Below the pieces are notes generated by a model that saw only the letters and a list, made by a program, of their open reading frames with translations, did not search any database and was not told where the DNA came from. A program made the translations under genes and the position numbers. This document shows positions 17,279 to 25,662 of a stretch of DNA of 52,593 nt, piece by piece (position 1 is the first letter of the stretch; the number at the start of each line of letters is the position of its first letter). The DNA is from an uncultured Bacteroidales bacterium (GTDB lineage Bacteria; Bacteroidota; Bacteroidia; Bacteroidales; UBA4417), in assembly GCA_903879715.1 (NCBI GenBank), contig CAIRMR010000192.1, forward strand, positions 1 through 52,593. Direction: 5' to 3'.

Positions 17279-17727
17279 TTTTGAAAATTTAAAACTCTGA
17301 TTGAATTTACTTTAAGAAATGCAAATTTCGGTAAAACAGTCGGTAAATACTGCTGTTTTAATTTTTTTGCTGGCTTTTTAGGTGAAATACGTAAGGATTT
17401 TTGGGGTGTTGGTTCAAAATAGTGAACCTGCCAGTCTAAGATTTTGATCAGATAATTTTAACAAATCTTAAACAACCAATGTGCGTTTTTGTTGTAAAAC
17501 CTTAATATTTGTGGCTTTAAACCATTTTTTAACGTATTAGCCGTTTTGAAAAATGACTTTTTTCAGCGGTTTTATTTTTTGGGGATATTATCTGTCCCGC
17601 TTCATTATTTTTAACTTTTAACAATATCGACAATACAAAATGTATACCTTTGAAGCCCGTTAGCAATATCAAAAGCTGATAGTGCTATTCTATGTTTTAC
17701 TTAAAAGATTCAATAAAAATCAATTTT
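17279..17727. other. Divergent intergenic region between leuC and an orphan secreted-protein gene
   Basis: It must hold the leu operon promoter, but I find no exact TAnnTTTG on the minus strand. A stem AAAACAG/CTGTTTT (17333-17339 and 17353-17359) lies in the leuC leader. On the plus strand TACCTTTG (17645-17652) is a candidate -7 box for the gene at 17728. I saw no leucine-rich leader peptide. Confidence 0.4.
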
Positions 17728-18420
17728 ATGAAAAAGTATGCTTTCCTCTTCTTTGTGGTTTTGTTTGGGCTTCAGTTTTGTGTTACAGCACAGGTTAGTA
17801 TAAATAGTGAGGCAACGCCTTTTCATTGGGATTTTCCTCCAGGATACAACAAAGTGGTTTCGGCTGAAAAAGAGAAAGGATTAGAAGGTACGCCTTGGCT
17901 TACGGAATCCTGGGTTCCCGGAACTGTGTTGACAATCAATGGTACAAAAATCAATGGACTGAATTACAGGTATAATGTGTACCGGAACCGCTTGTATTTC
18001 CAATTCGACAATAAAGATTATGTAGTTAGCTCGCCGGATAGTATCCAGGAATTAGTAATGGATAATGGCGTATTTGTTTATGATGACTCTGATCCATCAG
18101 ATAAAGTGAATAAACGATTTATGAAAGTTGTTATTGACGGTAAGGCCAGACTTTATGTTAATTATTATCCACAAATAATTCCAGCCAATTTCAATATTAT
18201 ACTCGGGACCGGTAGTCCGAACGAAACTGTTTCCGTGAAAGAAAACTACCTGATAAAAGTTGGTGATGTGATTACCGCAGTCGACAAAAAAGGCAAACTT
18301 ATCCCGGTTGCTCTTGGAGATAAGAATAAGGAAATAACTGAATTTCTCAAAAAAGAGAAAATATCCCCAAAGAACATATCTGATCTTGAAAAAGTTGTCA
18401 GGTATTATAATTCCTTGTAA
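17728..18420 (+). CDS. Secreted hypothetical protein
   Basis: I do not recognise this protein. The frame opens at 17692, but the ATG at 17728 is preferred because it begins at once with a signal peptide (MKKYAFLFFVVLFGLQF, cleavage probably after TAQ). That leaves about 210 mature residues in a 230-aa precursor. The mature part is rich in beta-prone and aromatic residues (LNYRYNVYRNRLYFQF, FMKVVIDGKARLYVNYY), with a charged C-terminal helix (FLKKEKISPKNISDLEKVVRYY). A periplasmic or outer-membrane-associated beta protein is a reasonable guess. It is a single gene, divergent from leuC. Confidence 0.7.
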   Translation: MKKYAFLFFVVLFGLQFCVTAQVSINSEATPFHWDFPPGYNKVVSAEKEKGLEGTPWLTESWVPGTVLTINGTKINGLNYRYNVYRNRLYFQFDNKDYVVSSPDSIQELVMDNGVFVYDDSDPSDKVNKRFMKVVIDGKARLYVNYYPQIIPANFNIILGTGSPNETVSVKENYLIKVGDVITAVDKKGKLIPVALGDKNKEITEFLKKEKISPKNISDLEKVVRYYNSL

Positions 18421-18566
18421 AACTTAATTGAAAGGAATTTTTCGGGAATTGAAGGATTGCAGATGAGGCTGTTTGTTGGCACAAAAAAATAAAAATATTT
18501 TAATTGCTGACAACCAGGCCTTTCGTGACAATCCTTAAATTCCCGTTCCTGTTTTTATTTATGTCT
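18421..18566. other. Intergenic stretch after the orphan secreted-protein gene
   Basis: AT-rich, with no ORF or strong terminator hairpin that I can support. Together with the following remnant and leader sequence it makes a 689-bp gap without an intact gene (18421-19109). Confidence 0.4.
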
Positions 18567-18770
18567 TTATTTACCGGAATATTTTTTATATCCCACTAAT
18601 ACATTGTATGTTAATGCTTTGCCAAATAGTTTTGTATTGGTAAAAAAGCTGACGAAATGTTTTAACACAAAATATAGCGGACTGAAAACAGCATACAGTG
18701 CATTGTAAAAACCGATTTTTCATCTGATGAGTCCATTCATTGGCAATAAAACCAATGAAATATGAATCAT
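18567..18770 (-). pseudogene. Remnant of an NAD-dependent epimerase-like gene (C-terminal piece)
   Basis: The minus strand encodes about 50 residues up to a stop at 18567-18569, containing FYNALYAVFSPLYFVLKHF, then TNTKLFGKAL and VLVGYKK. This order (WYNALY-x4-PLYP, then TTT-x-x-G-x-AMI, then GY-x-KK) is what I remember at the C-terminus of NAD(P)-binding epimerase proteins common in Bacteroidota. An in-frame TGA lies just upstream (18720-18722), preceded in the same frame by PMNGLIR, which resembles the P-x-x-GI-x-SKT segment of that family. A frame change is also needed to keep GFIA. No N-terminal Rossmann domain follows. It looks like a decayed fragment; chance similarity is not excluded. 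Confidence 0.42.
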
Positions 18771-19008
18771 TTCAATAATGGAAGGCTTGTAACGCGTCTT
18801 TGTAATTATCATAGCTTGATATTTTAGTAATAATTTTAAGTAGTATTCCCTCCTTTCGGGGAGTTTATGTGTTTCGAATACTTCGAACTTATAACTTTAA
18901 TTTAAATCAACGTCAAATATAACGCATCTGATTAAGAGCAGGACTTCTGGTTTCAAAGATTCCAGGTCTGGAATGGGGATGATGAAATCCCAAAAAGGAA
19001 TAAAAAAA

Positions 19009-19027
19009 AGAGGCTACAGCTGCCTCT
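19009..19027 (-). terminator. Terminator of the YceI gene
   Basis: Arms AGAGGC (19009-19014) and GCCTCT (19022-19027) enclose a 7-nt loop. On the minus strand the stem runs into a tract of eight T (A-run at 19002-19009). It lies about 80 bp past the yceI stop. Confidence 0.6.
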
Positions 19028-19109
19028 CTTTAACTCAAAATAAAATATTGTTTCTCCTGTTTTTATCCTTTAACAGTAATTCTGACAGGTAGTTGTTTCC
19101 TGGATTTTC

Positions 19110-19694
19110 TTAGTTCTTAACAAACTCAGCATTTGCGTCAATCAGAACTTCGTCGCTTACAATAGCTGAAGGGGTGCTGCCACCAATTCCGAAATCGGAA
19201 CGTTTCAGTTGACCTGTGATTTTGAAACCAACAATGCTTTTTTTGCTCATCGGATTTGTTCCGGTTTTAGCTAAAGCTGACAGAGTAACCGGCTTAGTAA
19301 CACCGTGCATGGTAAGGTTTCCTTTTACCACATAGGTATTGGCAGTTTTTGTTTTCTTAAAAGAAGTACTTTTAAAAGTAAGTGTCGGGAATTGAGCTAC
19401 ATCAAAGAAGTCAGCGCTTTGCAGATGGCCGTCTCTTTTTTCGTTATCCGTATTAATTGAAGCAGCTTCAGCCGTCATTTCAACTACCGCATCGGTAAAA
19501 TCTTCTTTTGTTGTGGTAAGAGTTACATTGGCTGTTTTAAAATAGCCTTCAACATCCGAAATCATCATATGAGTAACGGTGAATCCAATTTTAGCGTGGT
19601 TCTTGTCGTAGGTCCAGATTGTGCTTGTTACAACTGTAAAAGCAAATAAAATGGCTGATATTGCTATGGTAGCAACTAGGGTGAGTTTTTTCAT
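19110..19694 (-). CDS. YceI family polyisoprenoid-binding-like periplasmic protein
   Basis: YceI proteins are periplasmic lipocalin-like beta barrels that bind polyisoprenoids or amphiphiles. The 194 aa include a signal peptide (residues 1 to about 22). The mature start WTYDKNHAKIGFTVTHMMISDVEGYF is diagnostic, followed by HLQSADFFDVAQFPTLTFKST and GNLTMHGVTKPVTL. The C-terminal SDFGIGGSTPSAIVSDEV is also typical. It is monocistronic, with a -7 box upstream and a terminator downstream. The ligand in Bacteroidota is not known; stress-related expression is usual for the family. Confidence 0.93.
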   Translation of the reverse strand: MKKLTLVATIAISAILFAFTVVTSTIWTYDKNHAKIGFTVTHMMISDVEGYFKTANVTLTTTKEDFTDAVVEMTAEAASINTDNEKRDGHLQSADFFDVAQFPTLTFKSTSFKKTKTANTYVVKGNLTMHGVTKPVTLSALAKTGTNPMSKKSIVGFKITGQLKRSDFGIGGSTPSAIVSDEVLIDANAEFVKN

Positions 19695-19739
19695 TTTCGT
19701 TTAATTTTAATGGTTTGTAAATGATCAGTTTTGATAATG

Positions 19740-19747
19740 CAAAGATA
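19740..19747 (-). promoter_or_regulatory. Probable -7 box of the YceI gene
   Basis: TATCTTTG on the minus strand (19747-19740) fits TAnnTTTG. It places the start near 19733 and gives a leader of about 40 nt. No -33 TTTG is visible at the expected distance. Confidence 0.45.
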
Positions 19748-19822
19748 CATCCGGGTAAAAGCCAGGGAGTTACACATTTAGGAAGAAGTGTGGTACTTTT
19801 AGGAAAGACCCGGATTATAAGA

Positions 19823-19901
19823 CCCAAATTTCAAATTTCAAGACCCAAATCCCAAGAAGGTTTGACGTGAAAGTCTTTGAATTTGAAGCTTGAAATTTGG
19901 G
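19823..19901. repeat. Imperfect inverted repeat of CAAATTTCAA-type sequence
   Basis: CCCAAATTTCAA (19823-19834) is answered by TTGAAATTTGGG (19890-19901). The flanks repeat the same words (GACCCAAAT, CCCAAG, GACTTGG). Such low-complexity elements recur between genes in Bacteroidota genomes. It lies just past the stop of the NemA-like gene. Confidence 0.6.
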
Positions 19902-19922
19902 ACTTGGAATTTAAAAAGATGA

Positions 19923-21011
19923 TTAGTTGCCATAAACCGGATAATCAGTATATCCTTTTTCATCAGCGGAATAAAACATATCCATCCTGAGATCTTCAGA
20001 TAATTCCTGGTTGTTTTTAAGCCTTTCGACAAGATCAGGATTGTTAATAAAGGGCCGTCCGAATGCCACAATATCGCCAAGTCCGCTTTCGATATCAGCT
20101 TCAGCTCTTTCCTTATCGTATCCGCCGGAGAGGATAATGGTATTTTTAAAAATACTGCGTATCGTTTTCTTTAATTCAACCGGAACTGCAGGAGCTCCCA
20201 TTGATGAATGATCAACAATATGAATGTAAACAATACCTAATGAATTGAGTTTCTCCGAAAGGTATGTGTAGGTTTCATCAATTTCGGGATAATGCGGCAT
20301 ATCGCTTGCAACTCCGAAAGGTGATAGACGAATACCGGTTTTATTTTTGCCAATGGCTTTAGCTACAGCAGCAACTACTTCAAGAACAAAACGACTGCGG
20401 TTTTCAACACTTCCGCCATAATTATCAGTGCGGATATTGCTTACAGGCGAAAGAAACTGCTCGAGCAAATACCCGTTTGCTGAATGGAGTTCAACACCAT
20501 CGAAACCAGCCTTTACCGAATTTAAGGCCGCAGCTACAAATTCTGCTTTTGTCAGTGCAAGGTCATCAGCGGTCATTGCTTTAGGTGTAGGAAAATCCTG
20601 CATCTGGTGTGAGTCCGTCCACATCTGGCCAGCGGCTTTAACGGCTGAAGGAGCCAGAAGTTCCGATCCTTCAGGCATATTATGTTCATGACTGATGCGC
20701 CCGGTATGCATTAACTGAACGAAAATTTTGCCACCATTTGCATGAACTGCTGAGGTTGTTTTTTGCCAGCCTTCGACCTGTGCCTTGCTGAAAATGCCGG
20801 GAATACGTGCATAACCAAGGCCGTTAGGCGAAGGCGAAACTCCTTCGGTAATGATTAAACCGGCACCTGAACGTTGTTTATAATATTTGGCTATCAAATC
20901 ATTCGGTACATTTCCGATTGCGCGGCAACGGGTCATGGGTGCCATAACAATACGGTTTTTCAATTCAATTGTTCCTGTTTTGTATGGTGTTAACAATTTA
21001 TATTCTTTCAT
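19923..21011 (-). CDS. nemA: Alkene reductase, old yellow enzyme of the NemA/OYE type
   Basis: This FMN ene-reductase acts on enones, nitro compounds or maleimides. The 362 aa show the classical OYE signatures: IVMAPMTRCRA at about 20-30, QLMHTGRISH, the His-x-x-Asn pair in ELHSANGYLLEQFLSP, TDNYGGSVENRSRF, and GDIVAFGRPFINNPDLVERL at the FMN phosphate site. The His/Asn pair and MTR segment separate it from the YqjM-type paralogue at 6268-7332. It appears monocistronic. A role in handling reactive electrophiles is a family-based inference; there is no visible nemR-like regulator next to it. Confidence 0.93.
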   Translation of the reverse strand: MKEYKLLTPYKTGTIELKNRIVMAPMTRCRAIGNVPNDLIAKYYKQRSGAGLIITEGVSPSPNGLGYARIPGIFSKAQVEGWQKTTSAVHANGGKIFVQLMHTGRISHEHNMPEGSELLAPSAVKAAGQMWTDSHQMQDFPTPKAMTADDLALTKAEFVAAALNSVKAGFDGVELHSANGYLLEQFLSPVSNIRTDNYGGSVENRSRFVLEVVAAVAKAIGKNKTGIRLSPFGVASDMPHYPEIDETYTYLSEKLNSLGIVYIHIVDHSSMGAPAVPVELKKTIRSIFKNTIILSGGYDKERAEADIESGLGDIVAFGRPFINNPDLVERLKNNQELSEDLRMDMFYSADEKGYTDYPVYGN

Positions 21012-21472
21012 AAGTAATGTTTATTATTTTGATTTTATGAATAAACAGATTATTGCCCGGAAAGTTCTGCCTGATTGTCAAAACAATCATTATTTCCATC
21101 TTTTAATTAGGGCTTTAGCTTTAGAAATGGCCAGTAAATATGATGGTATGAAAGTTAAATAAAGAAAAAAGTGTTACCTTTTTGGTGGTGTAAATCCCGA
21201 TTTAAACAGAGTTTATAAAATATTTTCGAAACCATAAAACATAAACCTTGTTTTAATTGTTTAGATAAGCCAGGCAGTTAATGCAATAATAAAGTTAATT
21301 AAATCACTAGTTTGCGAGGTCTTATGATATTTTCTTTTTTTACTGTATTATCTAACTTCGTATCCCGGGATAATTATTTTTGTAAATTTTAGTAAGGGAT
21401 ACCGTCATATACACAATTCAAACAAAACATACTTTAATCCTCCTCGCAAGAGATCAAACCAAAAATATAAAA
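21012..21472. other. Intergenic region with a 12-bp palindrome and a -7 box
   Basis: The divergent gap between the NemA-like gene and a small secreted-protein gene. TATCCCGGGATA, a perfect 12-bp palindrome (21361-21372), is followed at once by the -7 box TATTTTTG (21375-21382) on the plus strand, about 90 bp before the ATG at 21473. A 41-codon frame at 21037-21162 (+) has no supporting features and is not called. Confidence 0.45.
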
Positions 21473-21820
21473 ATGAAAACTTCAAAAATCATCCTAACCC
21501 TTGCTACTCTGAACCTTGTATTGTTCATGTCAGTTTCCTCAATTGCAAAACCTGTCACCAATTATGAAGGTGATATTATTAAATCAGGTGTTAAAAAACA
21601 ATTAGAAGCAGTTAAAACTTCGATCAGTGTAAGTGCTACACCAGTATCTTTCGAAAACGAGTTTAGTAACCTTCGTTTCGACATAAATAAATTCATAAAT
21701 ACCAATACTGAAATATCCGAACTTCCTGTCGCAACTGAGTTTGATTACCTGCGTTTCGATGTGAAGAATTATTCAGATGAAACGAACATGACAAAATCAA
21801 CCAATTTTGTCTCACAGTAG
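21473..21820 (+). CDS. Small secreted protein with internal duplication, hypothetical
   Basis: The 115 aa start with a signal peptide (MKTSKIILTLATLNLVLFMSVSSIAKP). The mature part of about 90 residues is hydrophilic and contains a repeated motif: ENEFSNLRFDINKFI at about 62-76 and ATEFDYLRFDVKNY at about 87-100. The shared pattern is EF-x-x-LRFD-[IV]-x-x-[FY]. I know no named domain for it. It has its own -7 box and palindrome upstream, and a strong hairpin 184 bp downstream. A small periplasmic or surface-exposed binding module is possible but unproven. Confidence 0.7.
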   Translation: MKTSKIILTLATLNLVLFMSVSSIAKPVTNYEGDIIKSGVKKQLEAVKTSISVSATPVSFENEFSNLRFDINKFINTNTEISELPVATEFDYLRFDVKNYSDETNMTKSTNFVSQ

Positions 21821-22003
21821 CATGATATTATTTTGTCATGGAGTTCCATGTGACCCGTTAAAAATACCTGCGAAGTAAGCATTAATACCGCTGAGAATAA
21901 GTAATGAATTAATAAATAATAACACATGAAATTTCTGCTGTAATTGATTAATTGCATGTTGAATAACAAGTTAATGGGGAATAGTTAATAGAAAATAGTG
22001 CAG

Positions 22004-22044
22004 TAAATAAAAAAGTCCTGTGATGAGCAGGACTTTTTTATTTA
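22004..22044 (+). terminator. Strong rho-independent terminator
   Basis: Perfect 17-bp arms (22004-22020 and 22028-22044) enclose a 7-nt loop. The GC core is GTCCTG/CAGGAC, followed by TTTTTTA. It lies 184 bp past the small secreted-protein gene. The A-run on the other arm makes it bidirectional. Confidence 0.85.
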
Positions 22045-22073
22045 TACATTGCTTCGGATAAATTCTACAGATC

Positions 22074-22208
22074 TATTGACCCCGACCTTCTGCCCGGGTC
22101 AATAAAAACAAGCCAAGACTTTTTTAATATTATTCCCCAAAAGTTCTCTATTTCTTTATATCCATTGCCCCGACCTTTAGATCCATTGCCCCGACCTTTA
22201 GGTCGGGG
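22074..22208. repeat. Three copies of an ATTG-CCCCGACCTT repeat with hairpins
   Basis: A 21-bp unit (ATCCATTGCCCC followed by GACCTTTAG) occurs in perfect tandem at 22160-22180 and 22181-22201. A diverged copy, ATTGACCCCGACCTTCTG, starts at 22075. The last copy closes a hairpin CCCCGACC-TTTA-GGTCGGGG (22189-22208). The first lies inside TATTGACCC/GGGTCAATA (22074-22082 and 22096-22104). It sits just past the 3' end of the SPFH gene. Confidence 0.8.
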
Positions 22209-22231
22209 AAGAGAATTAAAAATCTAAAATC

Positions 22232-23128
22232 TTATTTCGCATCAATAATAAAAGGAGCACTTTTTTTAGTATCCATGATAATCAATTTCGCATTGGGCGA
22301 AGTTGCAATAGCTTTGATCATTTCATACTGCAACTGTTTGTCGCTAAGTCCGGTACTTAAAATTTTCTGATAATCAGCAATACCCTGCGCTTCCACGCGT
22401 TTACGTTCAGCTTCCTGCTTTTCTTTCTGAAGTACAAAAGTCATTTTCTGAGCTTCCTGTTCTGCGTTGATTTTCGATTCGATGGTGGTTTTTACCGAAG
22501 CCGGTAAGGTTATATTTCGTACCAGTAATTGTTCAAGTACAAGGCCACGGCTTTTGAAATCACTTTCGATGGTTTTGAAAATCCGCCCCTGGAATTCATC
22601 ACGCTTGGTTGAATACAACGCAATAGCATCATAATATACGGCATTATCCCTGATCTTTGTTCTGCAAATCGGCCTTACAATCGTATTCCTGTAATCGGTT
22701 CCGATTTCTTTCAGAATCCGGGGTGCTTCGCTTGGTAAAACTTTATACAAAACTGTCAGATCAACAATAACTTCGAGCCCATCAGCCGAAAGCACACGGA
22801 TGGCATCATCGCCACCTTTATCTCCTTCATCATGCACACCCGACATGGTATAATTCTGGGTGCGGATATCAAAAGTAACCACTTCCACCAGAGGATTGAT
22901 TACATTAAGTCCACTTTCAAGGGTGTTATTGCTAACTTTCCCGAACAGTTTCTGAACGCCTACATAACCGGGTTCAATTTGTTTTACTGCCGATAATCCT
23001 GCACCTGTTAATACCATCAGAAATCCAACAATTTTGAATATCCCGGTATATGGTTTTACCGGCGAATCGGTTTTGGCCAGTACAAATCCGACAACAATTA
23101 TGATAATTCCGAGCACACTTAAAAACAT
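22232..23128 (-). CDS. SPFH/Band 7 (prohibitin-like) membrane protein
   Basis: The 298 aa start with two hydrophobic segments (about 1-18 and 29-45). The SPFH domain follows (EPGYVGVQKLFGKVSNNTLESGLNVINP, then the DIRTQNYTMSG strand), and an alpha-helical coiled tail (INAEQEAQKMTFVLQKEKQEAERKRVEAQGIADY). This is the prohibitin layout. Such proteins form large membrane-bound rings that organise lipid domains or modulate membrane proteases. No NfeD or FtsH gene is adjacent, so partners cannot be named. It appears monocistronic. Confidence 0.9.
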   Translation of the reverse strand: MFLSVLGIIIIVVGFVLAKTDSPVKPYTGIFKIVGFLMVLTGAGLSAVKQIEPGYVGVQKLFGKVSNNTLESGLNVINPLVEVVTFDIRTQNYTMSGVHDEGDKGGDDAIRVLSADGLEVIVDLTVLYKVLPSEAPRILKEIGTDYRNTIVRPICRTKIRDNAVYYDAIALYSTKRDEFQGRIFKTIESDFKSRGLVLEQLLVRNITLPASVKTTIESKINAEQEAQKMTFVLQKEKQEAERKRVEAQGIADYQKILSTGLSDKQLQYEMIKAIATSPNAKLIIMDTKKSAPFIIDAK

Positions 23129-23323
23129 ATTTTTACGGTTTAAAGGTTAATAATCTGGTTGAGAAATAAACGGTAAATATACTATAAATGACTTTGATAT
23201 TAAACATCCGGATTATTATGCAAACATGCTGAACCAGAAGTGTTTTCGGATTGTTTTTTATGGTTACTGAAGTTGTTTAGGGAATACTTTCCCGGAAACA
23301 CGATATAAAACATCAGTAAACAT

Positions 23324-23331
23324 TAATTTTG
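23324..23331 (+). promoter_or_regulatory. Probable -7 box of lplA
   Basis: TAATTTTG fits TAnnTTTG. It ends 16 bp before the ATG at 23348, so the leader would be only about 10 nt. No -33 TTTG is seen. Confidence 0.45.
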
Positions 23332-23347
23332 GCCAAAAATTTACCTC

Positions 23348-24331
23348 ATGCTAATCATAAAGCGTCATCATACAAACCCATATTTCAACCTTGCTGCCGA
23401 AGAATATTTCCTGAAAGAAACGGAAGAAGATATTTTCATGCTCTGGCGCAACGAACCATCCATTATTGTTGGGAAACATCAGAACACACTTTCAGAAATC
23501 AATCTCGATTATGTGAAGGAAAACAATATCCGCGTGGTTCGCAGGCTTACCGGCGGCGGTGCCGTTTTTCACGATCTGGGTAACCTGAATTTTACTTTTA
23601 TACAATCCAATAAAGATCATACGCTGAACGATTTCCGAAAATATACCGAACCTATTCTGGATGTACTTCAGCAACTGGGAATAGATGCCCGTTTCGAAGG
23701 CCGGAATGACCTGACTATTGATGGGAAAAAATTTTCCGGAAATGCTGAAATGGTTTGGAAAAACCGTGTTTTGCACCATGGAACCCTGCTGTTTTCAGCA
23801 ACAATGACGGACTTGAGTCAGGCGCTGAAAGTAAACGAAGCAAAATTCCAGGATAAAGCAGTTAAATCGGTCCGCAGCCGTGTAACCAATATCAGCGGGC
23901 ATTTGCAACAGCCGATGAATGTGTTGCAATTTTCGGAACTCATCGAAAAGCATATTGTCACTATGTATCCGGCTGCACTGTTTTATGAACTTACACAAAA
24001 AGATGAACAGATAATTAAGGAAATGGTGCTTACGAAATACGGAACCTGGGATTGGAATTTTGGCAATTCGCCCGACTATAATTTCCGCAAGGTAATGCGT
24101 ACCGAAAACAGCGGCACCATTGAGTTTTGTATGGATGTTCAAAATGGAATGATCATGCAGACACGCATTTTCGGTGATTATTTTTCGCATTCTGATCCAA
24201 AAGAAATCGAAGCTGTTCTGACTGATATTCCACATCAGGAAATTGCCATTCGCAATGCTGTTGCGCCATTTGAAATAAGTTCCTATTTCTCGAAACTTAC
24301 AGTGGATGAGTTGGTGAAGGGATTGTTCTGA
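23348..24331 (+). CDS. lplA: Lipoate-protein ligase A
   Basis: This enzyme activates free lipoate with ATP and attaches it to lipoyl domains of 2-oxoacid dehydrogenases or GcvH. The 327 aa fit the long form with an accessory C-terminal domain. The catalytic domain shows NTLSEIN, RRLTGGGAVFHDLGNLNF (65-82) and the conserved lysine in DGKKFSGNAE (K128). The HHGTLLF segment is also characteristic. The C-terminal part (about 240-327) resembles the Lip_prot_lig_C domain. It stands alone, 141 bp before the Gate protein gene. Confidence 0.94.
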   Translation: MLIIKRHHTNPYFNLAAEEYFLKETEEDIFMLWRNEPSIIVGKHQNTLSEINLDYVKENNIRVVRRLTGGGAVFHDLGNLNFTFIQSNKDHTLNDFRKYTEPILDVLQQLGIDARFEGRNDLTIDGKKFSGNAEMVWKNRVLHHGTLLFSATMTDLSQALKVNEAKFQDKAVKSVRSRVTNISGHLQQPMNVLQFSELIEKHIVTMYPAALFYELTQKDEQIIKEMVLTKYGTWDWNFGNSPDYNFRKVMRTENSGTIEFCMDVQNGMIMQTRIFGDYFSHSDPKEIEAVLTDIPHQEIAIRNAVAPFEISSYFSKLTVDELVKGLF

Positions 24332-24472
24332 TTATTCTAAGAAAGTTAAACGCTATTACATGTGAAACAACGTTGATCTTTATTATTCACATACTGTTTT
24401 CCTTTTAACAGTTCGTAATGCAACTTCGGCAGAAAGTGTACCTTTGCCTTAACAATTCTTCACCCTCAATAG

Positions 24473-25426
24473 TTGGATCAACCCACCACCATACAACGAC
24501 TTAAACGCAGTGTAATTTCTGCCTTGCCCAAAGGCATGAAAACCGCATGGTGGCTTATCAAGATTACAATTCCGGTTTCTTTCGGGGTTATGTTGCTCGA
24601 CTATTTCGGTGTTCTTGCCTTGATGGCGCAATATACAGGACCGGTTTTCAGGCATTTGGGATTACCGGGAATTTCAGCCATTGTTCTTGTTACAAGTATT
24701 TTTACAAATATTTACTCGGTGGTTGCGGTGCTTTCAATGCTTCAGCTTCCTGTGCGTGAAGGAGTAATACTGGCGTCGATGTGCCTGGTTTCGCATGCTT
24801 TCCCGATCGAAACAACAGTAATGAAACGCACCGGGTCATCTGTAATAAGAATGCTGTTGCTGAGACTTACCGGAAGTTTTGTAATTGGCTGGTTGCTGAA
24901 TATGTTAATACCTGGTACCATGTCGACCGACATACACACAATTATACAAAATCAACAGGATTTCAGCATTGTATTTATGCATTGGCTGAGTTCTGTTTCC
25001 AGGACCACTTTAAAAATCCTGATACTGGTAAATTTGCTCCTGGTTTTTCAGCAATTACTGGATGAGTTCGGCTGGATCGGTGCCATCGAAAAACCTTTGG
25101 TTCCGATTATGAAAATAATGGGATTGCCGCGAAGCACAACCTTGTCGTGGGTGGTTGCCAACCTCATAGGGCTGGCATATGGCTCAGCCATCATGATCGA
25201 TGAATCGGAAAAAGGCAAAATGAACCGCGAAGATGCCGATTTGCTCAACCACCATATTGCCCTTTCGCATTCGCAGCTCGAAGATCCATTACTTTTTTTA
25301 ACGCTAGGATATGCCATCCACTGGCTTATCTGGCCGCGGATACTTATTGCTATTGCTTCCGTCTGGCTCCGAAAAGCAGAACTCAAAATTTCTGCAGTTT
25401 ATAGGAGTAAAAGAGTACCGGTATAA
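24473..25426 (+). CDS. Nucleoside recognition (Gate) domain membrane protein
   Basis: The 317 aa form a polytopic membrane protein of the nucleoside recognition/Gate family. Features are KTAWWLIKITIPVSFGVMLL, GLPGISAIVLVTSIFTNIYS, and the loop SHAFPIETTVMKRTGSS, with a second half around PRSTTLSWVVANLIGLAYGSA. The frame opens with TTG at 24473, right after an in-frame TAG. The first ATG is at 24536, but it would remove the family-typical N-terminal stretch (LKRSVISALPKGM), so a non-ATG start is favoured. Transport or gating of an unknown solute is assumed for the family. A related two-Gate SpmA/SpmB fusion is encoded at 46207-47439. Confidence 0.82.
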   Translation: MDQPTTIQRLKRSVISALPKGMKTAWWLIKITIPVSFGVMLLDYFGVLALMAQYTGPVFRHLGLPGISAIVLVTSIFTNIYSVVAVLSMLQLPVREGVILASMCLVSHAFPIETTVMKRTGSSVIRMLLLRLTGSFVIGWLLNMLIPGTMSTDIHTIIQNQQDFSIVFMHWLSSVSRTTLKILILVNLLLVFQQLLDEFGWIGAIEKPLVPIMKIMGLPRSTTLSWVVANLIGLAYGSAIMIDESEKGKMNREDADLLNHHIALSHSQLEDPLLFLTLGYAIHWLIWPRILIAIASVWLRKAELKISAVYRSKRVPV

Positions 25427-25578
25427 CTTCCCGATTTCTTTTTTACAGTCTTCAGTTATCATTTGCCGGAATAGTATATGCGGCTCCAACAAATGTAGTT
25501 TCTGAACTATGTTAAGCGCTTAACCCTCAGCATCTTTAAGGGAAGCCCATTTTTTAATTTGCCTCTTTACCGATAACA

Positions 25579-25609
25579 TTTGCATATATTACTAAGATTT
25601 ATAACTTTG
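25579..25609 (+). promoter_or_regulatory. fusA2 promoter (-33 and -7 boxes)
   Basis: TTTG (25579-25582), a 19-nt spacer, then TAACTTTG (25602-25609) match the Bacteroidota consensus exactly. The start would be near 25616, about 47 nt before the ATG at 25663. Confidence 0.75.
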
Positions 25610-25662
25610 CAACCCATTTATCTCTGAATAACAGTTTCAATCACAATAAATTTACTTTTAAA

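Noticed and set aside
17279-17727. Leucine attenuator or T-box upstream of leuC
   Set aside because: The short AAAACAG/CTGTTTT stem is not followed by a T-run on the coding strand, and I see no leader ORF with leucine codons.
21037-21162. 41-codon ORF on the plus strand
   Set aside because: No signal peptide, membrane helix, promoter box or recognisable motif; likely chance in a divergent intergenic gap.
22004-22044. Small RNA gene
   Set aside because: The 17-bp hairpin with a T-run is fully explained as a terminator; no independent promoter was found immediately upstream.
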